Shown: positions 46,514 through 59,954 of the stretch, piece after piece
Layout: each line of letters starts with the position of its first letter
How positions within the stretch are numbered: position 1 is the stretch's first letter
Source of the DNA: Thelephora terrestris
Taxonomy: Eukaryota; Basidiomycota; Agaricomycetes; Thelephorales; Thelephoraceae
Assembly: GCA_015956445.1 (NCBI GenBank)
Contig: WIUZ02000004.1
Location: forward strand, 124,001-188,000
Length of the DNA: 64,000 nucleotides
Direction of reading: 5' to 3'
Position numbers and translations under genes: made by a program
Notes under the pieces: generated by a model
Database searches by the model: none
Told to the model about the DNA's origin: nothing
Seen by the model: only the letters and a program-made list of their open reading frames with translations

Positions 46514-47753
46514 ATGCCTAAAGTTGTCATGAGGGAGACCCCTCCCCTCGAGAATAACGCCGCTAAGACAAGGACGCTCAAGCGAACCTCGTCCAATGCT
46601 TCGCTCGCCTCGTTACCGACCCCTCCAAGAACAATCCATAAGCGCAAAAGATCGGGGTCCCGCGTGTCTTCCGCTCATGACTCTGGAGATGAATCCGATG
46701 CCAGTGTTTCTGAGAGACGCGCTCTTGGGAAGCGCAGGAAGATCGTTCATACCCAGGAGGCCGAGTTGAAGGAAGAGGAGTTATTCTGGACAGGCGTCAC
46801 ACCACCTGCCAATAAACCCTCTACTTCTGCTAAAGCCGGTCCGGTGACGCGCTCTGCTACAAGGAGCCCTGAAGAATCGCCCAAGATCATGACGAGGACT
46901 CAATACAAGGAGTCGCGGAGTGTGGCCATCACTGGGTTGCAGTCTCCTCCACCTTCGAGGCGTCAGCCACCCCGGAAAGTCAAGAAGCCGGTAACCCCCC
47001 AACCTCTTGTTGCTCCAAGGACACCGCGAACTCCTAGGACTCCCCGTGTTACGGTGCGGAGCCCGGGGAAGACAGTCGGCAAAGGCAAAGGCAGGGCCAC
47101 GAAGGAGATGCCCGTTCGGGACTCCCCCAACAATCCGTTCTTGGACGAGGAGGATGGTCCCAAACCTCTCATTGCTCCGCGCTTCAAGACGCCTGAGCCG
47201 AAGGTCCCTATTACCCCCCTTGAGAAGCGAAAGACGGTAACCTATGTGTTGTAAGTGGGATCTACACGGCTGCCGACATTCTTAGCTGAACCCTCCTCCT
47301 AGCCGCGGCCATCGGCAAGAGCTACTGAATCCGCTGTACGGTTATAAGCCGTCAGAGCAGAGCAAGCTTCCACCAGAACATCCCGATTTCTCTCCCGATC
47401 TTGCTCTCCCGGCCAAGTTATTGTTCCCGACCACTCCTACCAAACGATCTCTACGAAGCGCCACACGCGGGCGATCTCCTTCCCCCTGCCGAGATGACAT
47501 TGCTCCCCTTGTGTTCAAGACTCCAAAGAAGCAACTTCGATTCGTGGCCACCGCTGAGGAACCCCAGCTTCCCAAGAAAAAGGCTGAGGTAGAGCAGGCG
47601 TCCTCATCAAAGGACTCTGCGGTCAAGACCGCGCCAAAGGGGAAAGTTTCTCTCATGGATATGACTCTCGAACACAGAGAGAAGAAAGGGCAAGCGTCCA
47701 CTACCGCAGCCACCACTTCTGGAAAGGGCGTCGCGAAAAACAAACGGCTGTGA
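46514..47753 (+). CDS. hypothetical basic nuclear-type protein
   Basis: Two exons (46514-47250, 47303-47753) sum to 395 residues. It is rich in Lys/Arg/Ser/Pro/Thr with many TP and SP sites (LVAPRTPRTPRTPRVTVRSP) and bipartite basic clusters (HKRKRSGSR, GKRRKIVH), fitting a nuclear, CDK-phosphorylated, largely disordered protein. Short ordered blocks are NNPFLDEED and the splice-spanning KTVTYVFRGHRQELLNPLYG. I recall no named family. The exon join restores TYVF-RG, which supports it. Confidence 0.7.
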
Positions 47754-48291
47754 AATCGACTTTGACGGCATTCTCATGTTCACTGGGGAACAACTCTCGT
47801 TCCTTTCATAAACCCATATAATCATCTATCTTCACCGCACAGTCTCCGTTGCTTTATCTCATTTGCGGTGGCATCTATCCGTCGACCCATGACTTTCAGA
47901 TCTAACTCGCAATTTGTATCGTCGGTTCTTCATCGTTCTTTCTCGCATTGGCTTTTTTAGTTGTGTCCCCTGCCCATGTTCTCCCATGCTACTACTATGA
48001 CTCCCCGACAGCGACACCCTATCCCCCTCTATTCGCCGCTCTTTTCTCTTTTGTTTGCGAAGCCCTGAACCATCCACACTACGATTCCTCGTGAATCACC
48101 GCTCTTCTCTCCTTTTTGAATCTCTGTCTTAGTAGTAGCATGATTTGACTGCTCTTGATTTGCCTCGACGTTGTAGATATGGTAGTAGTCGTTCAACTTG
48201 TTATACAAACCTTTGAAATTCGAAGCCATGGCTGACCAGTGAAAATTTTGGAATCGCTTGTTTAGGTCGTTACATAACCCATACAACAGAA
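47754..48291. other. intergenic 538 bp between convergent genes
   Basis: 3' flanks of two convergent genes. A minus-strand open frame at 48029-48340 overlaps the end of the next gene in another frame and is probably a shadow. Confidence 0.5.
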
Positions 48292-50117
48292 TCAGGCCCC
48301 ACGCGGGCACCAGGTGACGAAAGGAATCTCTCCGTTCCATGCATCAACACCGCCTGCGTACTCCGGATCTCGGTACACGACACCACAGCTCTCCAACCCG
48401 AGGATACCCCAGAGTTGGACATCGAGCGCCTTCCGCTACTGGTATGAGTGACAGCACAGATTCGCGCGAGAATAGGTCAAATGGTACAACACGGAACGAA
48501 GGTCCCCGTTGAATGGACGTACCTGACGGATCTTCGCGCGAACGATCTTGTAGCGAGTGGACACGCCATCTGAATCGAATTGCACGGAAGGGGTGGGTGA
48601 GCTCGGTGGGACCGTTTCGTCTGAGGGTGGAGGGGAAGGTAACCCGCTCGTCCGATTTCGAGGCGCTGGAGGAAGAGAAGGTAATAGTGTGAGAGAAGGA
48701 ACTGTCGGGGAAAAGGAACAGTGAGATCGATACAGCTAATTGCTTCGACATCTGATGTTCTTGGATGCAGCCCCTCCACCGTTTTTTGTTTCTTTGAAGG
48801 CGGGGGTGGGAGATACGTGACCACCCTCACTTTCTTTTGCGGCGGTTCATTTGGTGTTGCAGTTCCGAAGCTCAACGGGAGTCTGAACTTTCCGCTCTTC
48901 GCGTCCAGCGCCTTCAGTTTAGTCTTGCCGTTGGCCTTGCGGGTCTGCGGCTTCAGAGTCGACCACTCCGAATCTGGGGATGGCGGAAGTTGGTCGTATG
49001 GATCTGCACGTTTCCTCGGAGGGGTTGTGGTTCGGGGGCGAGGGAGTGATTCTTCTTCTTTGAAAGATGCTGGTTCCGGCGATAGACGATTGGTCGTGTT
49101 TACCGGTGGAGGGCCATGTTCAAAGAAACGGCGCGCCTGAGCGAAGGAGGGGGAATGAGGAATTTCCTCGGACTTCGGAGTGGCTTTGATGAGTTTGTTG
49201 GACTGGAGCCGGGGGGAAATCCGGATGTTTTGACGCGGGTACGGCGATACCGTCTTTGCTTCCAATTTTGCGGGGCGGCGTGCCGGGGAAGGGTGTATGA
49301 GACTCTTGTCGACGGCCGAATGTTCATTGCTGGAAGTGTTGGTAGGCTGGGGCTCGAATATATGCGGCCCAAAATGAGCTGAGGCCTGTGGGGGCGCCAC
49401 ACGCGGTCTAGAAATAGTGGGATTAAAGCGTTGGGGCTGGGGGGATAGATGACCGGGACTGGAGAACGGTAGGACGCAGTTGAGGCTAGGGGTGAAGTGT
49501 AGGTTTGGGGACCTAACAGTCGATTGTCTAGGATAGGAAGCAGGGTAAGCCCTACCGGGCAAGAAAGGTGACAACGAAGGACCTTGGTTTTGCTGCAAGG
49601 TTGATGGTTGTGATGGTATTGGTACACGGCCCACGCCAGAGGTGGCTATATGCGCAATTGGAGTAGCAGAACAAGCAGTAGCAGGTGCAAGATTATTAGG
49701 AACGCCAATAACAGAGGTCGAAGCAGGGTATTCCGATGAAGTTTGCGGCAGATCATCCTGAGCAAGAGAGTTTGTCGTAGCCTTTGGTTTCTGAACCTGT
49801 CTCTTGAAAGCGTCCACGATGGCTCCCTGCGGAGGTTTCTTTGCAACAGCCTTTTCCGATACAGAGTTTACAGAAGCAGTAGGTTGTCGAGGGCGAGATG
49901 CAGCATTGACTCTAGCAATAGACCATGGGTTTGCTTTGTACTGGGCGCTATCCTCCCTAGCAGCCAGATCGATCTGCTGCAACATCTGGGAGCTTGAAGA
50001 CAAGTGAAAGGAGATTCCTGCGTTCCCGAGATTCTCTTCGTTTTCGTCATCGCTGTCCGCGCCGTTGAAGAATCCAGTACCAGAGCGCAGGCTGAAGGAC
50101 CAGTCCGCGTCCGCCAT
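48292..50117 (-). CDS. hypothetical Ser/Pro-rich protein with conserved ends
   Basis: Three exons (50117-48734, 48665-48523, 48429-48292) sum to 554 residues. N-terminus MADADWSFSLRSGTGFFNG followed by an acidic patch (ADSDDENEENLG), a helical segment (MLQQIDLAAREDSAQYKANP) and NPWSIARVNAASRP. The middle 350 residues are Ser/Pro/Gln-rich and probably disordered. The C-terminus becomes ordered: STRYKIVRAKIRQALDVQLW, then ILGLESCGVVYRDPEYAGGV. I do not recognise it. The acceptor of the last intron is my weakest choice. Its start is 111 bp from that of the ATP synthase subunit j gene, on the other strand. Confidence 0.65.
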
Positions 50118-50228
50118 GCACGCGGCAAAGACGGAAGAAGCGGTTACTCCCGATCGCCATTCCCTCCCCTTCTCACCAACGTCGACCACCAAATTTACCA
50201 GACCTCTCTTCCAACCCTCAGTCAACCC

Positions 50229-50537
50229 ATGAGCTTCCTCGGTCTCCGTAAGTGGCCCACCCCCGTACGTCCCTCCTTTCCAACTGTTCGTGGTGGAACC
50301 TGGTCCTTAACCCAGGTTTTGTTACTCGTAGGTCGCTAGGCCTCTCTGGCCGTTCATTGCTGCTTCCACTGTCACCTTTTACCTGGTCTCGAAAATGCAA
50401 GATCTCGCTGTTCGATGTACGTGACGCGTTCTGCCGCGATTCCGAATACGTCTCATTACTGGACAATAGCGGAGGAATACGCTAAGGATCCTCGTAACCC
50501 CTACAGCGCTCAAATCGCGAAAGAGGCGCACCATTGA
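50229..50537 (+). CDS. atp18: ATP synthase subunit j (ATP18)
   Basis: Small inner-membrane subunit of mitochondrial F1Fo ATP synthase. Three exons (50229-50264, 50332-50416, 50470-50537) sum to 62 residues. It reads MSFLGLRKWPTP, then VARPLWPFIAASTVTFYLVS (single TM), and ends in SEEYAKDPRNPYSAQIAK. The N-terminal Met-Ser-Phe-x-Gly-Leu, the Pro-x-Trp-Pro-Phe before the TM and the Asp-Pro-Arg-Asn-Pro near the C-terminus are family signatures. Too short and intron-split to show as one open frame. Confidence 0.92.
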
Positions 50538-50554
50538 GTTACCGGAGGGGTGAT

Positions 50555-50794
50555 TCAGGACCGTTGGTAGATTCTAGACACGGAATGAAAGACTTGTCCA
50601 CATAGGACGCCAACCGAAACATCCGCCTTGCCCAACCATGAAACGTCTATTTTGGCTCCAACCTTGCGTGCCCCAAACTCGGAGAACGTTGGGTAGTCGA
50701 CCCTATTAGCATTATACTGTGTCTGTGTAGGTTTACCAAATTCCGCCTGCCCTGTCAAGACGGTCGAACGAGTGCAGTCAGGTGTTGAGGACAA
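50555..50794 (-). pseudogene. diverged partial duplicate of mL54 exon 2 (tentative)
   Basis: An 79-residue open frame without an ATG, immediately downstream of the mL54 gene on the same strand. Its segment RSTVLTGQAEFGKP...DYPTF lines up with PSTVLTGLNYLKGQP...DYPPW of mL54 at similar spacing. The remainder (FGARKVGAKIDVSWLGKADV) does not match. It looks like an old partial tandem copy, but the similarity is short and could be coincidence. Confidence 0.35.
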
Positions 50795-50822
50795 GTAAAT
50801 AATCTTCGTTCCAAATGGTAAA

Positions 50823-51237
50823 TCACTGAGTCTTGAGAAGATTTTGGTCTCGAATCCGTTGCCTGTTCTCCTTCCTCAGTCGAACCTTCTCCGCTTTTCC
50901 TCCAGGACCGTCGTCAACCAAATACTTCGGCTCAAGTAACTTCCAAAGCCATGGAGGGTAGTCTTCATCCGGGAGCGCAACAACTGGCGGTTGACCCTTT
51001 AAGTAATTAAGGCCCGTCAAAACGGTACTAGGCAGACACGAAGATGTGCCATCTAGAAAATATCAAGTATAAGCACGCGAACGGAACGGCGGAACGGGGT
51101 TGAGTACTATATGTTGTTTCTGGAGGAGGTAGACTCGTGGGAGAAGGAGTGGTAGACTTGGCTGCGTACGTTCTAACTCTGCATGGCGTGCAAACGAAGG
51201 CTGCGGACTGCCGTCGGACAGCAGCGAGCAAGGACAT
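50823..51237 (-). CDS. mrpl37: mitochondrial large-subunit ribosomal protein mL54
   Basis: Two exons (51237-51108, 51052-50823) sum to 119 residues. The N-terminus (MSLLAAVRRQSAAFVCTPCR, then VRTYAAKS) is a mitochondrial presequence. The core GLNYLKGQPPVVALPDEDYP followed by WLWKLLEPKYLVDD is characteristic of the mL54/MRPL37 family, and the C-terminus is basic (LRKENRQRIRDQNLLK). Convergent with atp18, 285 bp between stops. Length fits the family. Confidence 0.9.
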
Positions 51238-51651
51238 CGAAAGCGGGACAGGCAGACAGTATAGGTGACAGTCACAAGTTCGTGACCTCCTGCTTTCCGG
51301 GCTTGGCCCGAGTCGATCATCCTTTCTTCAGTTTTTGGAGTCGGTCGTCCATCATCTCTTTCTTTCCATCTCCTTAGGCGACGACCGAGGGTCCTGTCAG
51401 TGAGGTGAGTGAACGTACCTTAGACTCCCCTCTAGGGATGATATTTGTTGCCGCCCCAGGCGTAATACATTTTGACGAATGGTCAAGCACACAGCCAAAC
51501 TCTTGTGCCCACTGAATCTTTTCTCTTCCTTATCGAACGTCTAGAACGAAAGACTGACCGAATCACCTTAGGTTAGGGCATTTGTGCTTTGAAGACACTC
51601 CAGTGATGCTACAATTTACATGCTTCGTCGTGGACAAATTTACGCGCGTAT

Positions 51652-53631
<1,980 letters not shown>

Positions 53632-53796
53632 TCATTGTGTCGTTATCCGTTGGTTTATATACACGAGGGGATCGACATCGGATTGGGTATGTATGACATG
53701 AACGTGCAAATTATCTCGGGCAAAGACGGCCTGATTACACATCAGTGCCGTTAAACCGATCCATGTATACCTTATATGTACCCATAGCCCGAAGCC

Positions 53797-55579
53797 CTAA
53801 GTATCAACGTTGTCAACCTCCGGTTCGTCTGCCGGTTGGGAATCATCCTCATCGCTCTCGTCATCGTCCTCATCTTTCGCTTCTAGCTCAGATGGCCCTG
53901 AAGCGGACGTGAGCTCCTCCTCTTCATCCTCGTCATCTTCGTCCTCGTCTGCAATTCCTGGTGGAGCCTCGACCTTTTCCCGGGGTTCCGAAGCCTCGGG
54001 TATCAATTGTGCTGGCTCTGATACATCCATTGGTTCTGGTTTCTTTTCCTCTGAGACGCTCTCTGACGGTAGGGGTTCGGTGGCGGTCGTGGACGGCAGT
54101 TCCGGGGGCGAGATCTCCGGCGGCACTGGCGGTTCAATCACGGCTGGGTCGAGGATTTCTTCCTCGGGAACCACCTCTTCGTCAGAGTCCTCGCAGGAGT
54201 CTTCAGGAACAACGAGTTCCGAATCCGTGACAGCAGGAAGGGGGATATCCTCCGCTTCATCCGTAGGAATGTGGTCGGTGGACCCTAGCGAAGGATCGCT
54301 TGGCGCGGCACTTGTGTTATCGGTCAAGGGGATGACTTCCGATATGAGAGGCACTTCAGCGACCTCCTCGATCGGTGGAATCTCCATTAATGATGTCGAC
54401 GCCTCAAGTTCCTCCTCCGTTTGCGCCTTTGCTAAATCCTCCGCAATGTTGACGGCTTCGCTAAAGATCATCGTGTCTGTCCTGTTCCGTCTTCTTTGGC
54501 CATCGGGTCCGGCTGGACTCCTTAGCAGGTCAGATGAACCTTCGTTGTTAGGCTCGAGGGACAGTTCCTCGAAATCTTGTTTAGAATTGGCCCCCCTCTC
54601 CTCGCCGACTTCCTGTCGCCCCTTGTGAGGATCGAGAGCCGCTCCCAGCAGGCGCGGGGGTTCAACTTCTTGCTGTGGTCCGGCTCCGTCAGCGTGTGAA
54701 AGAGGTATAACCAAGAATTCGGGGGGCACAAGGTCGAATTTTGATGTCAAAGCGAGGAATCGCGCGTACAATGAACTTTCTGCTTCGGCCTGCTCGAATG
54801 CTTCGCGGTGGTGGAAGTAGGCATGAGCAAAGATGCGGCCAAGCCGGCGGGCGAGGGAAGAGAAATGACGATATGAGCTCGGAGGTATTGAGAGACTGTG
54901 ATCTTAAGTCAGAATGATCCTATTAAAACAGTTCGAAAAGCCGCTAACCGAGATGGGAAGGCTCTAGGAGAGTTCAATAAAGCGGTCGCGCTATCGACTG
55001 TGTGAATGATATAGTCTATAGCACAACATTGCTAGGGAAGAAAATTCAGCAGTTGATCCAACCCGCGTCGCGCGATGCACGCACCTCCATCGCCCCTTCA
55101 TTCCCGTGGGCAACGCACAGATACAGCCATTCGCCAGCTTTCATCTCGGGGCATGTCTGGCGCGTGCACTCTTCTTGTAATGTTGTTATAAGTGGGTGAG
55201 AGAGGTCCTGGGCGAGGCGCCTACGGTAGCCTGGGCGTGAGCGTGCCGTCTATGACTCGGAAGCGAGTAAGCAGACGGACCGTAGTTGTTCGTAAATCCA
55301 GCAGGGTTCCTCAACAGTGACATCACCCTTCCCGTCCCTGTCTGAATCTTTTTCCTCGTCCTTGAGCTCTTCGAGAGGCGTACCAGTATCCTGAGTGTTG
55401 GAGAATTTTCCAGGAAGAGAGATGATCCTCTGGACGTCGTGTACATCGAATCGAATGAGGAGTGAGATGTATTCCTGTAGCTGAAACGCGCTGTCCAGCG
55501 AAGAGAGAGAAGGGAGACTTTTTACAGGGTAGAAAGAAGACAAGCGGGATCCCTTGAGAGGCCTTTGAATGACGGTCAT
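53797..55579 (-). CDS. mob4: MOB4/phocein with a long acidic C-terminal extension
   Basis: MOB-family component of STRIPAK (striatin-PP2A) signalling complexes. Exons read MTVIQRPLKGSRLSSFYPVK, LDSAFQLQEYISLLIRFDVH, EEPCWIYEQLR, then LQEECTRQTCPEMKAGEW (zinc Cys pair), CAIDYIIHTVDSATALLNSP, and RRLGRIFAHAYFHHREAFE (zinc His pair), LYARFLALTSKFDLVPPEFL. This is the whole MOB fold. Human MOB4 ends shortly after; here the same frame runs on for roughly 280 residues of Glu/Asp/Pro/Ser-rich sequence ending in an almost purely acidic tract. The extension shows no globular motif. Start is the first ATG; the gene is head-to-head with IKS1, 250 bp apart. Confidence 0.9.
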
Positions 55580-55829
55580 GGCAGTCGTGCTCGTCGAGGC
55601 CGGAGTCGACACTGGTGAGGGTGATCCGAGCCTGAGAACGTATAGCGAGCCTAGGTCGATCGAATGAGCAGTCTGACGACACTTGTGCCGCCAAATCACC
55701 CGATTGTGCACACAGACGCTGTGCGTGTCTTCGGCTCTGCTGCAATCACAGCGGAGGCTCAATGTGACAGAAATTGCGCAGGAGAAACACCTCGTTACAG
55801 TTGTTCACCTAGGGTGGCACCCGGTTGCG

Positions 55830-58280
55830 ATGTCCCACCAGGAAGAAGGCTCAAGGGCTCTAATCACAGTCGTTAACCCCTCCGTCGACCACGGGTGGCG
55901 GACAATTCTCCAGGCGCAGAACCAGGTTGTTCTCTATAACCCCACCTCGCACGCCCTGTCCATCCGACCGTCGGTTGTGCACAAAGATCACCTTCCAGAT
56001 ACCTCGCTCTGTCCGTATTGCAACCGCCCGCTGCCAACCGACAATTTAGATAGAGAAGATGCTCAAGACCGTGCATCCAATTACTTTCAGCTGCTAGAGG
56101 TCTCGAATGAAGCATCATCTCGACCATCGACACCACCCGGTATTGAGCCCAGGTCTCCTGCGGGACAAAGTTCTACTTTTGCGGCAGAAACGATGGCTCA
56201 AGGATACTTTAATACTTTCTTCGAAGAGGAGTGTAAGCTGGGTATGGGGGCAAACGGGAGCGTCTTTTTGTGCCAGGTGCGTCTCCAGCAGTCGTTTCGT
56301 GTGACACCACACTCACGGATTGCATCTCCAGCACGTCTTAGACGGGAATCGTCTCGGTATGTTACACCGACATTTGACCAAACTCTCTGTGACAACGAAC
56401 TTGTGTCTTCCAGGCCGTTTTGCGGTGAAGAAAATTGCTGTCGGTGAATCACACGCCTACTTGGTAGATATCCTCAGAGAGGTCCGCTTATTGGAGGCGT
56501 TACGTCACCCAAACATCATAACATATCATCACTCATGGCTGGAGACCACCCAATTTTCCTCATTCGGGCCAAGAGTCCCTGCCTTGTTGTACGTCTCGTC
56601 GTCGAACCCTTCATCGCGCTCACACCCTTCACAGCATGCTTATGCAATGGGCTGAGGGCGGGAGGTTTGTACTCAACTTTTGCATGTAAATCCGGACCTC
56701 TGAAGATCACCAGTCTGGACGAGTTCATAGATGCAAGGCTCGGCCGCAACCACAGCTTCGACATGCATCAATCTGGCCCATCAGATCCCGATGTTCATCA
56801 GCCAGAGGACATCCGCTCGCGTTCTGCGAGAATTCGCGCATTCCGTGCACAACAACAGGCACACAAGCAGAATATTTCTAGGCCCTCCAGACCATCAGCA
56901 TCTCTCAAGGCTGTTCATCTACTGAGCGCGGAAGAAATAAAGAGTCTATTCCACGACGTGACATCAGGACTCGCGTTCCTGGTACGAGTGCCATCTCACA
57001 AAAGATCCTCAATACTGACTATCCCGAAGCACGAAAAGTCCATATTGCATCTCGACCTTAAACCGGGGAACGTTTTGTTGACATGGGATGAAGGCAAATT
57101 GATACCCCGTGCTATGCTTTCCGACTTTGGCACATCCCAAGACATGCTGAATTCCCGGACACGGTCGGGAAACACCGGGACGTTGGAATATGCCTCGCCC
57201 GAGTCACTGCCCTCTCCCCAGACGGGTAAACTGGCACAAATGGACTCAAAGTCGGACATCTGGTCGCTCGGAATGATTCTCCACAAACTCCTCTTTTTCC
57301 ACCTCCCGTATATATATGCATCTGGGGGGAATGGTAATAGCGCCGTAGGGGAAAGCGACAAAATGCGAAGACTTGAGAGGGAAATTCTGGAATATTCGGG
57401 GTACTAGAATTCCGCCACAGCGCTTCACAGATACCAACCTCCTTCTCTAGGTTTAGGTCGACGCAGGACCTTGAGGTGAAATTCAAGACCAGGCGGCTGT
57501 CGAAGAACTTTCTGGGGCTGTTGGAGAGTTTGCTGCACATTATCCCCTCAGTACGCCCATCTTCGGAACGTGTCTTGATGGGAATCGATGAGGGGAAGGT
57601 ACGACGATCTCTGGCGCTCAAGTATCGTCCATCTCACGCCCCGTTTCACAGCTTGACCCCCTTCCGGAGGCTGCGAGCTTGGCACAAACTGCAACCTCTC
57701 TAATACCTGTGTCACTGAAGGGGAAAGTTCAATCACCGATGACTCCGGAAAATGTTGAACCCGACACGATCCTACCCGCCCCCATCTCACGCAGGTCCCC
57801 GTCACCCATCCCTTCTCGACCCGCGGAGGAAGGCAAAGCGGCATCAACATCACAGCGGTCGAGTCCGACTTTACCGCCGCTTTTGACAAAGCCGGAACGG
57901 AAACTGTCTGAAGGGGAGGCGCGGCACAACTACCACAACGCGGCGTGGGTCTTTTCTGCACCGTTGCCTGGTGGAAGGGCTTTGCGCGTGGTTTTTCCCA
58001 AGTCTATCGTTGTGCGGACCGTGAAGTCCGTGATATTGGCTGCCAAGGTAATCCCCCCTTTTACTAGACGCGTCCGAGGGTCTCATAGATCCGCTTCCAG
58101 GTGCTCTCTCTTCCTTCCGCCTGCCATTCTGATGGCACGTCATATACTTTGAAGACCTCCTTTCTCATGCTCCTCGCTATCTCTGATACCTGGTTTGAAA
58201 ACTGGAACATCACTGTTGGGTTAGGTGCACTCCATTTTGTACTTCTCCGGTTAGGGTACCACCCCTGCTCCCACCTGTGA
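55830..58280 (+). CDS. iks1: protein kinase of the IKS1 family
   Basis: Putative membrane-linked Ser/Thr kinase, function poorly known in yeast. Order: LITVVNPSVDHGWRTILQAQ, NQVVLYNPTSHALSI, LCPYCNRPLP (zinc-like Cys pair), Gly loop KLGMGANGSVFLCQ, RFAVKKIAVG (Lys), EVRLLEALRHPNIITYHHSW, LMQWAEGGSLDEFID, then ILHLDLKPGNVLL with Leu in place of the usual Arg of His-Arg-Asp, LSDFGTS, and NTGTLEYASPESL. The C-terminus after VRTVKSVILAAK continues through an intron into a hydrophobic segment (TSFLMLLAISDTWFENW) that probably anchors it. One exon, 56332-56356, is only 25 nt. His-Leu-Asp is usual for this family. Confidence 0.88.
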
Positions 58281-58467
58281 AATCCGAAATCCGAACACTT
58301 GAACACTGATCACGAAGCAGATGACATGCATCCTATCTATTCTAATTCTACCGAAAAACAAATACAGTTATACTACACTAATAAGTAACCAGCCGCCATG
58401 TATTATCTACGCGTACATCACATACTCACTATGCCACATCGAAATAATTATCCGGAAGCCCCCCTCG

Positions 58468-59648
58468 CTATCCCAGTGATGACTGGACGTGCTCAACTCT
58501 GTGCGCACGGATAAAAGGCAGAACTTTCCGGGCGTGATGTAGGAGATTTTTGGCGGAAAATGGCATGTGGTGGTGGTGGTTGTGGTGGTGAATTTCATTG
58601 GAGCCCAAGGGTTTGGACACGGTCCCTTCTTCGAGCTGAGTGCGCCCCCTCTCGACGTAGGCGACCCAGACGGCTCTCACTGTGGGAGGCGCATTGGCAA
58701 GTTCCTTTTTTGTGAGATAGAACGTGGGCATATCCGCGACCCGTTTCCGGAACTGCTTGAGGGTAATGCGCTCTTCGGTTTTCTCGACGAATACATCATT
58801 CAGCAAGACACGCAGATCCCTAGAGATCGGGAAGCGTTCCTTCCAAAACAGGTCTGGATTGGTGCGGTAGCGATCGTAGTCGGGATGCTGGATGGACGTC
58901 CAGGCACAGTGACCAGTGACAAGGGCGAGGAGAATCATGCCAAGTGACCACACGTCAGAGGCTTTTGCGGAGAAGGTAGCGGGATCGCCGACGTGATGTG
59001 TTGAACATTCTTGATCGAGGATTATTGGGGCGATCGTCAAGCAACAAGGGTTGGAATCTACTCACCCCAGCTCATATACATAGGGCTGCCACATCGACAA
59101 TGAACCATGTCCTCCGTTGTAGCGAGCCCAAAGTCGGTGAGGAATACATGACGGCCGTCCTCACTGCAGAGGATGTTCTCTGGTTTAATGTCTCGATGAA
59201 AGATCCCATGGTCGTGACAGTACTCGACGGCAGAAAGCACTTGCAGAAATGTGTCGCGAATCTTGTCTTCCTGAGCTCCATAGTGGTAGGAAGCAATCGC
59301 GGTAAAAAGATCGCCACCACGGTAGAGGTCGAAGACGAGAAGGTCCCCAGTGAAGCTGGTGTGGATGCCGTGGTGACCGAGGCGGGCGTTAGGATAGAGG
59401 GCGATGGTATGGGCAATGTTTTCATGATCCTGGACGTCCTGTTGTTTGCGGAACTCCTCGGCTGAACAGTCGGCAGACTGGATACTCCTAGGGATCACTT
59501 TAACAGCGACCTGCCTGTGAGTCTTCGTGTATTCAGCTATGTAGACGGTGCCTGACGATCCCGAAATAAGACGCCGTTGTAGTTTGAGTGGTCCATCAGT
59601 GGTGTCTACAGTTCGGCCGGTGAGGCTAGTACCGACGAAGAGAGCCAT
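58468..59648 (-). CDS. Ser/Thr protein kinase, Ran1/Ksp1-like
   Basis: Two exons (59648-59066, 59009-58468) sum to 374 residues, mostly kinase domain. Seen: ISGSSGTVYIAEY (loop with Ser in place of two Gly), VAVKVIPRS (Lys), VLSAVEYCHDHGIFHRDIKP, ENILCSEDGRHVFLTDFGLA and KASDVWSLGMILLALVTGHC. After the kinase comes a basic tail with a His run (EIHHHNHHHHM) ending VEHVQSSLG. It resembles fungal Ran1/Pat1-type kinases linked to nutrient control, though closer placement needs a tree. All catalytic residues are present. Confidence 0.85.
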
Positions 59649-59954
59649 GGCAGATATGAGAGGGCGAGGCCTTGAGGTGGTGAGTAAGAGGTTGAAGTTT
59701 GGGACGGGAAAAAAAGGAGAGCTCAAATACTCACCAACTGTGGTACTGGAAACTACGATTACATCATGATCCCCGGGAGAAGCCCGAATCTTTAAATATC
59801 TACCGGTTCCCCCTGAGGATTGGCGATTACAAATCTACCGGCCCGGAACCGGGCGGGCTATTTTAAGGACGGCGTTTGGATGCCGATCAGATGCCGAGGC
59901 CCGAGGGACCCAGTTGGGCACTTTGCACCGGAACCTTGAAAGCGTGCTGACAAA

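Noticed and set aside
48029-48340. Minus-strand ORF with DYYHIYNVEANQ
   Set aside because: Considered as a final exon of the gene at 48292-50117, but the frame ending at 48292 fits better by splice phase; left as intergenic.
53810-54628. 272-residue plus-strand ORF almost entirely Ser/Gly
   Set aside because: It is the antisense shadow of the Glu/Asp/Ser-codon-rich tail of MOB4; no start context, motif or domain.
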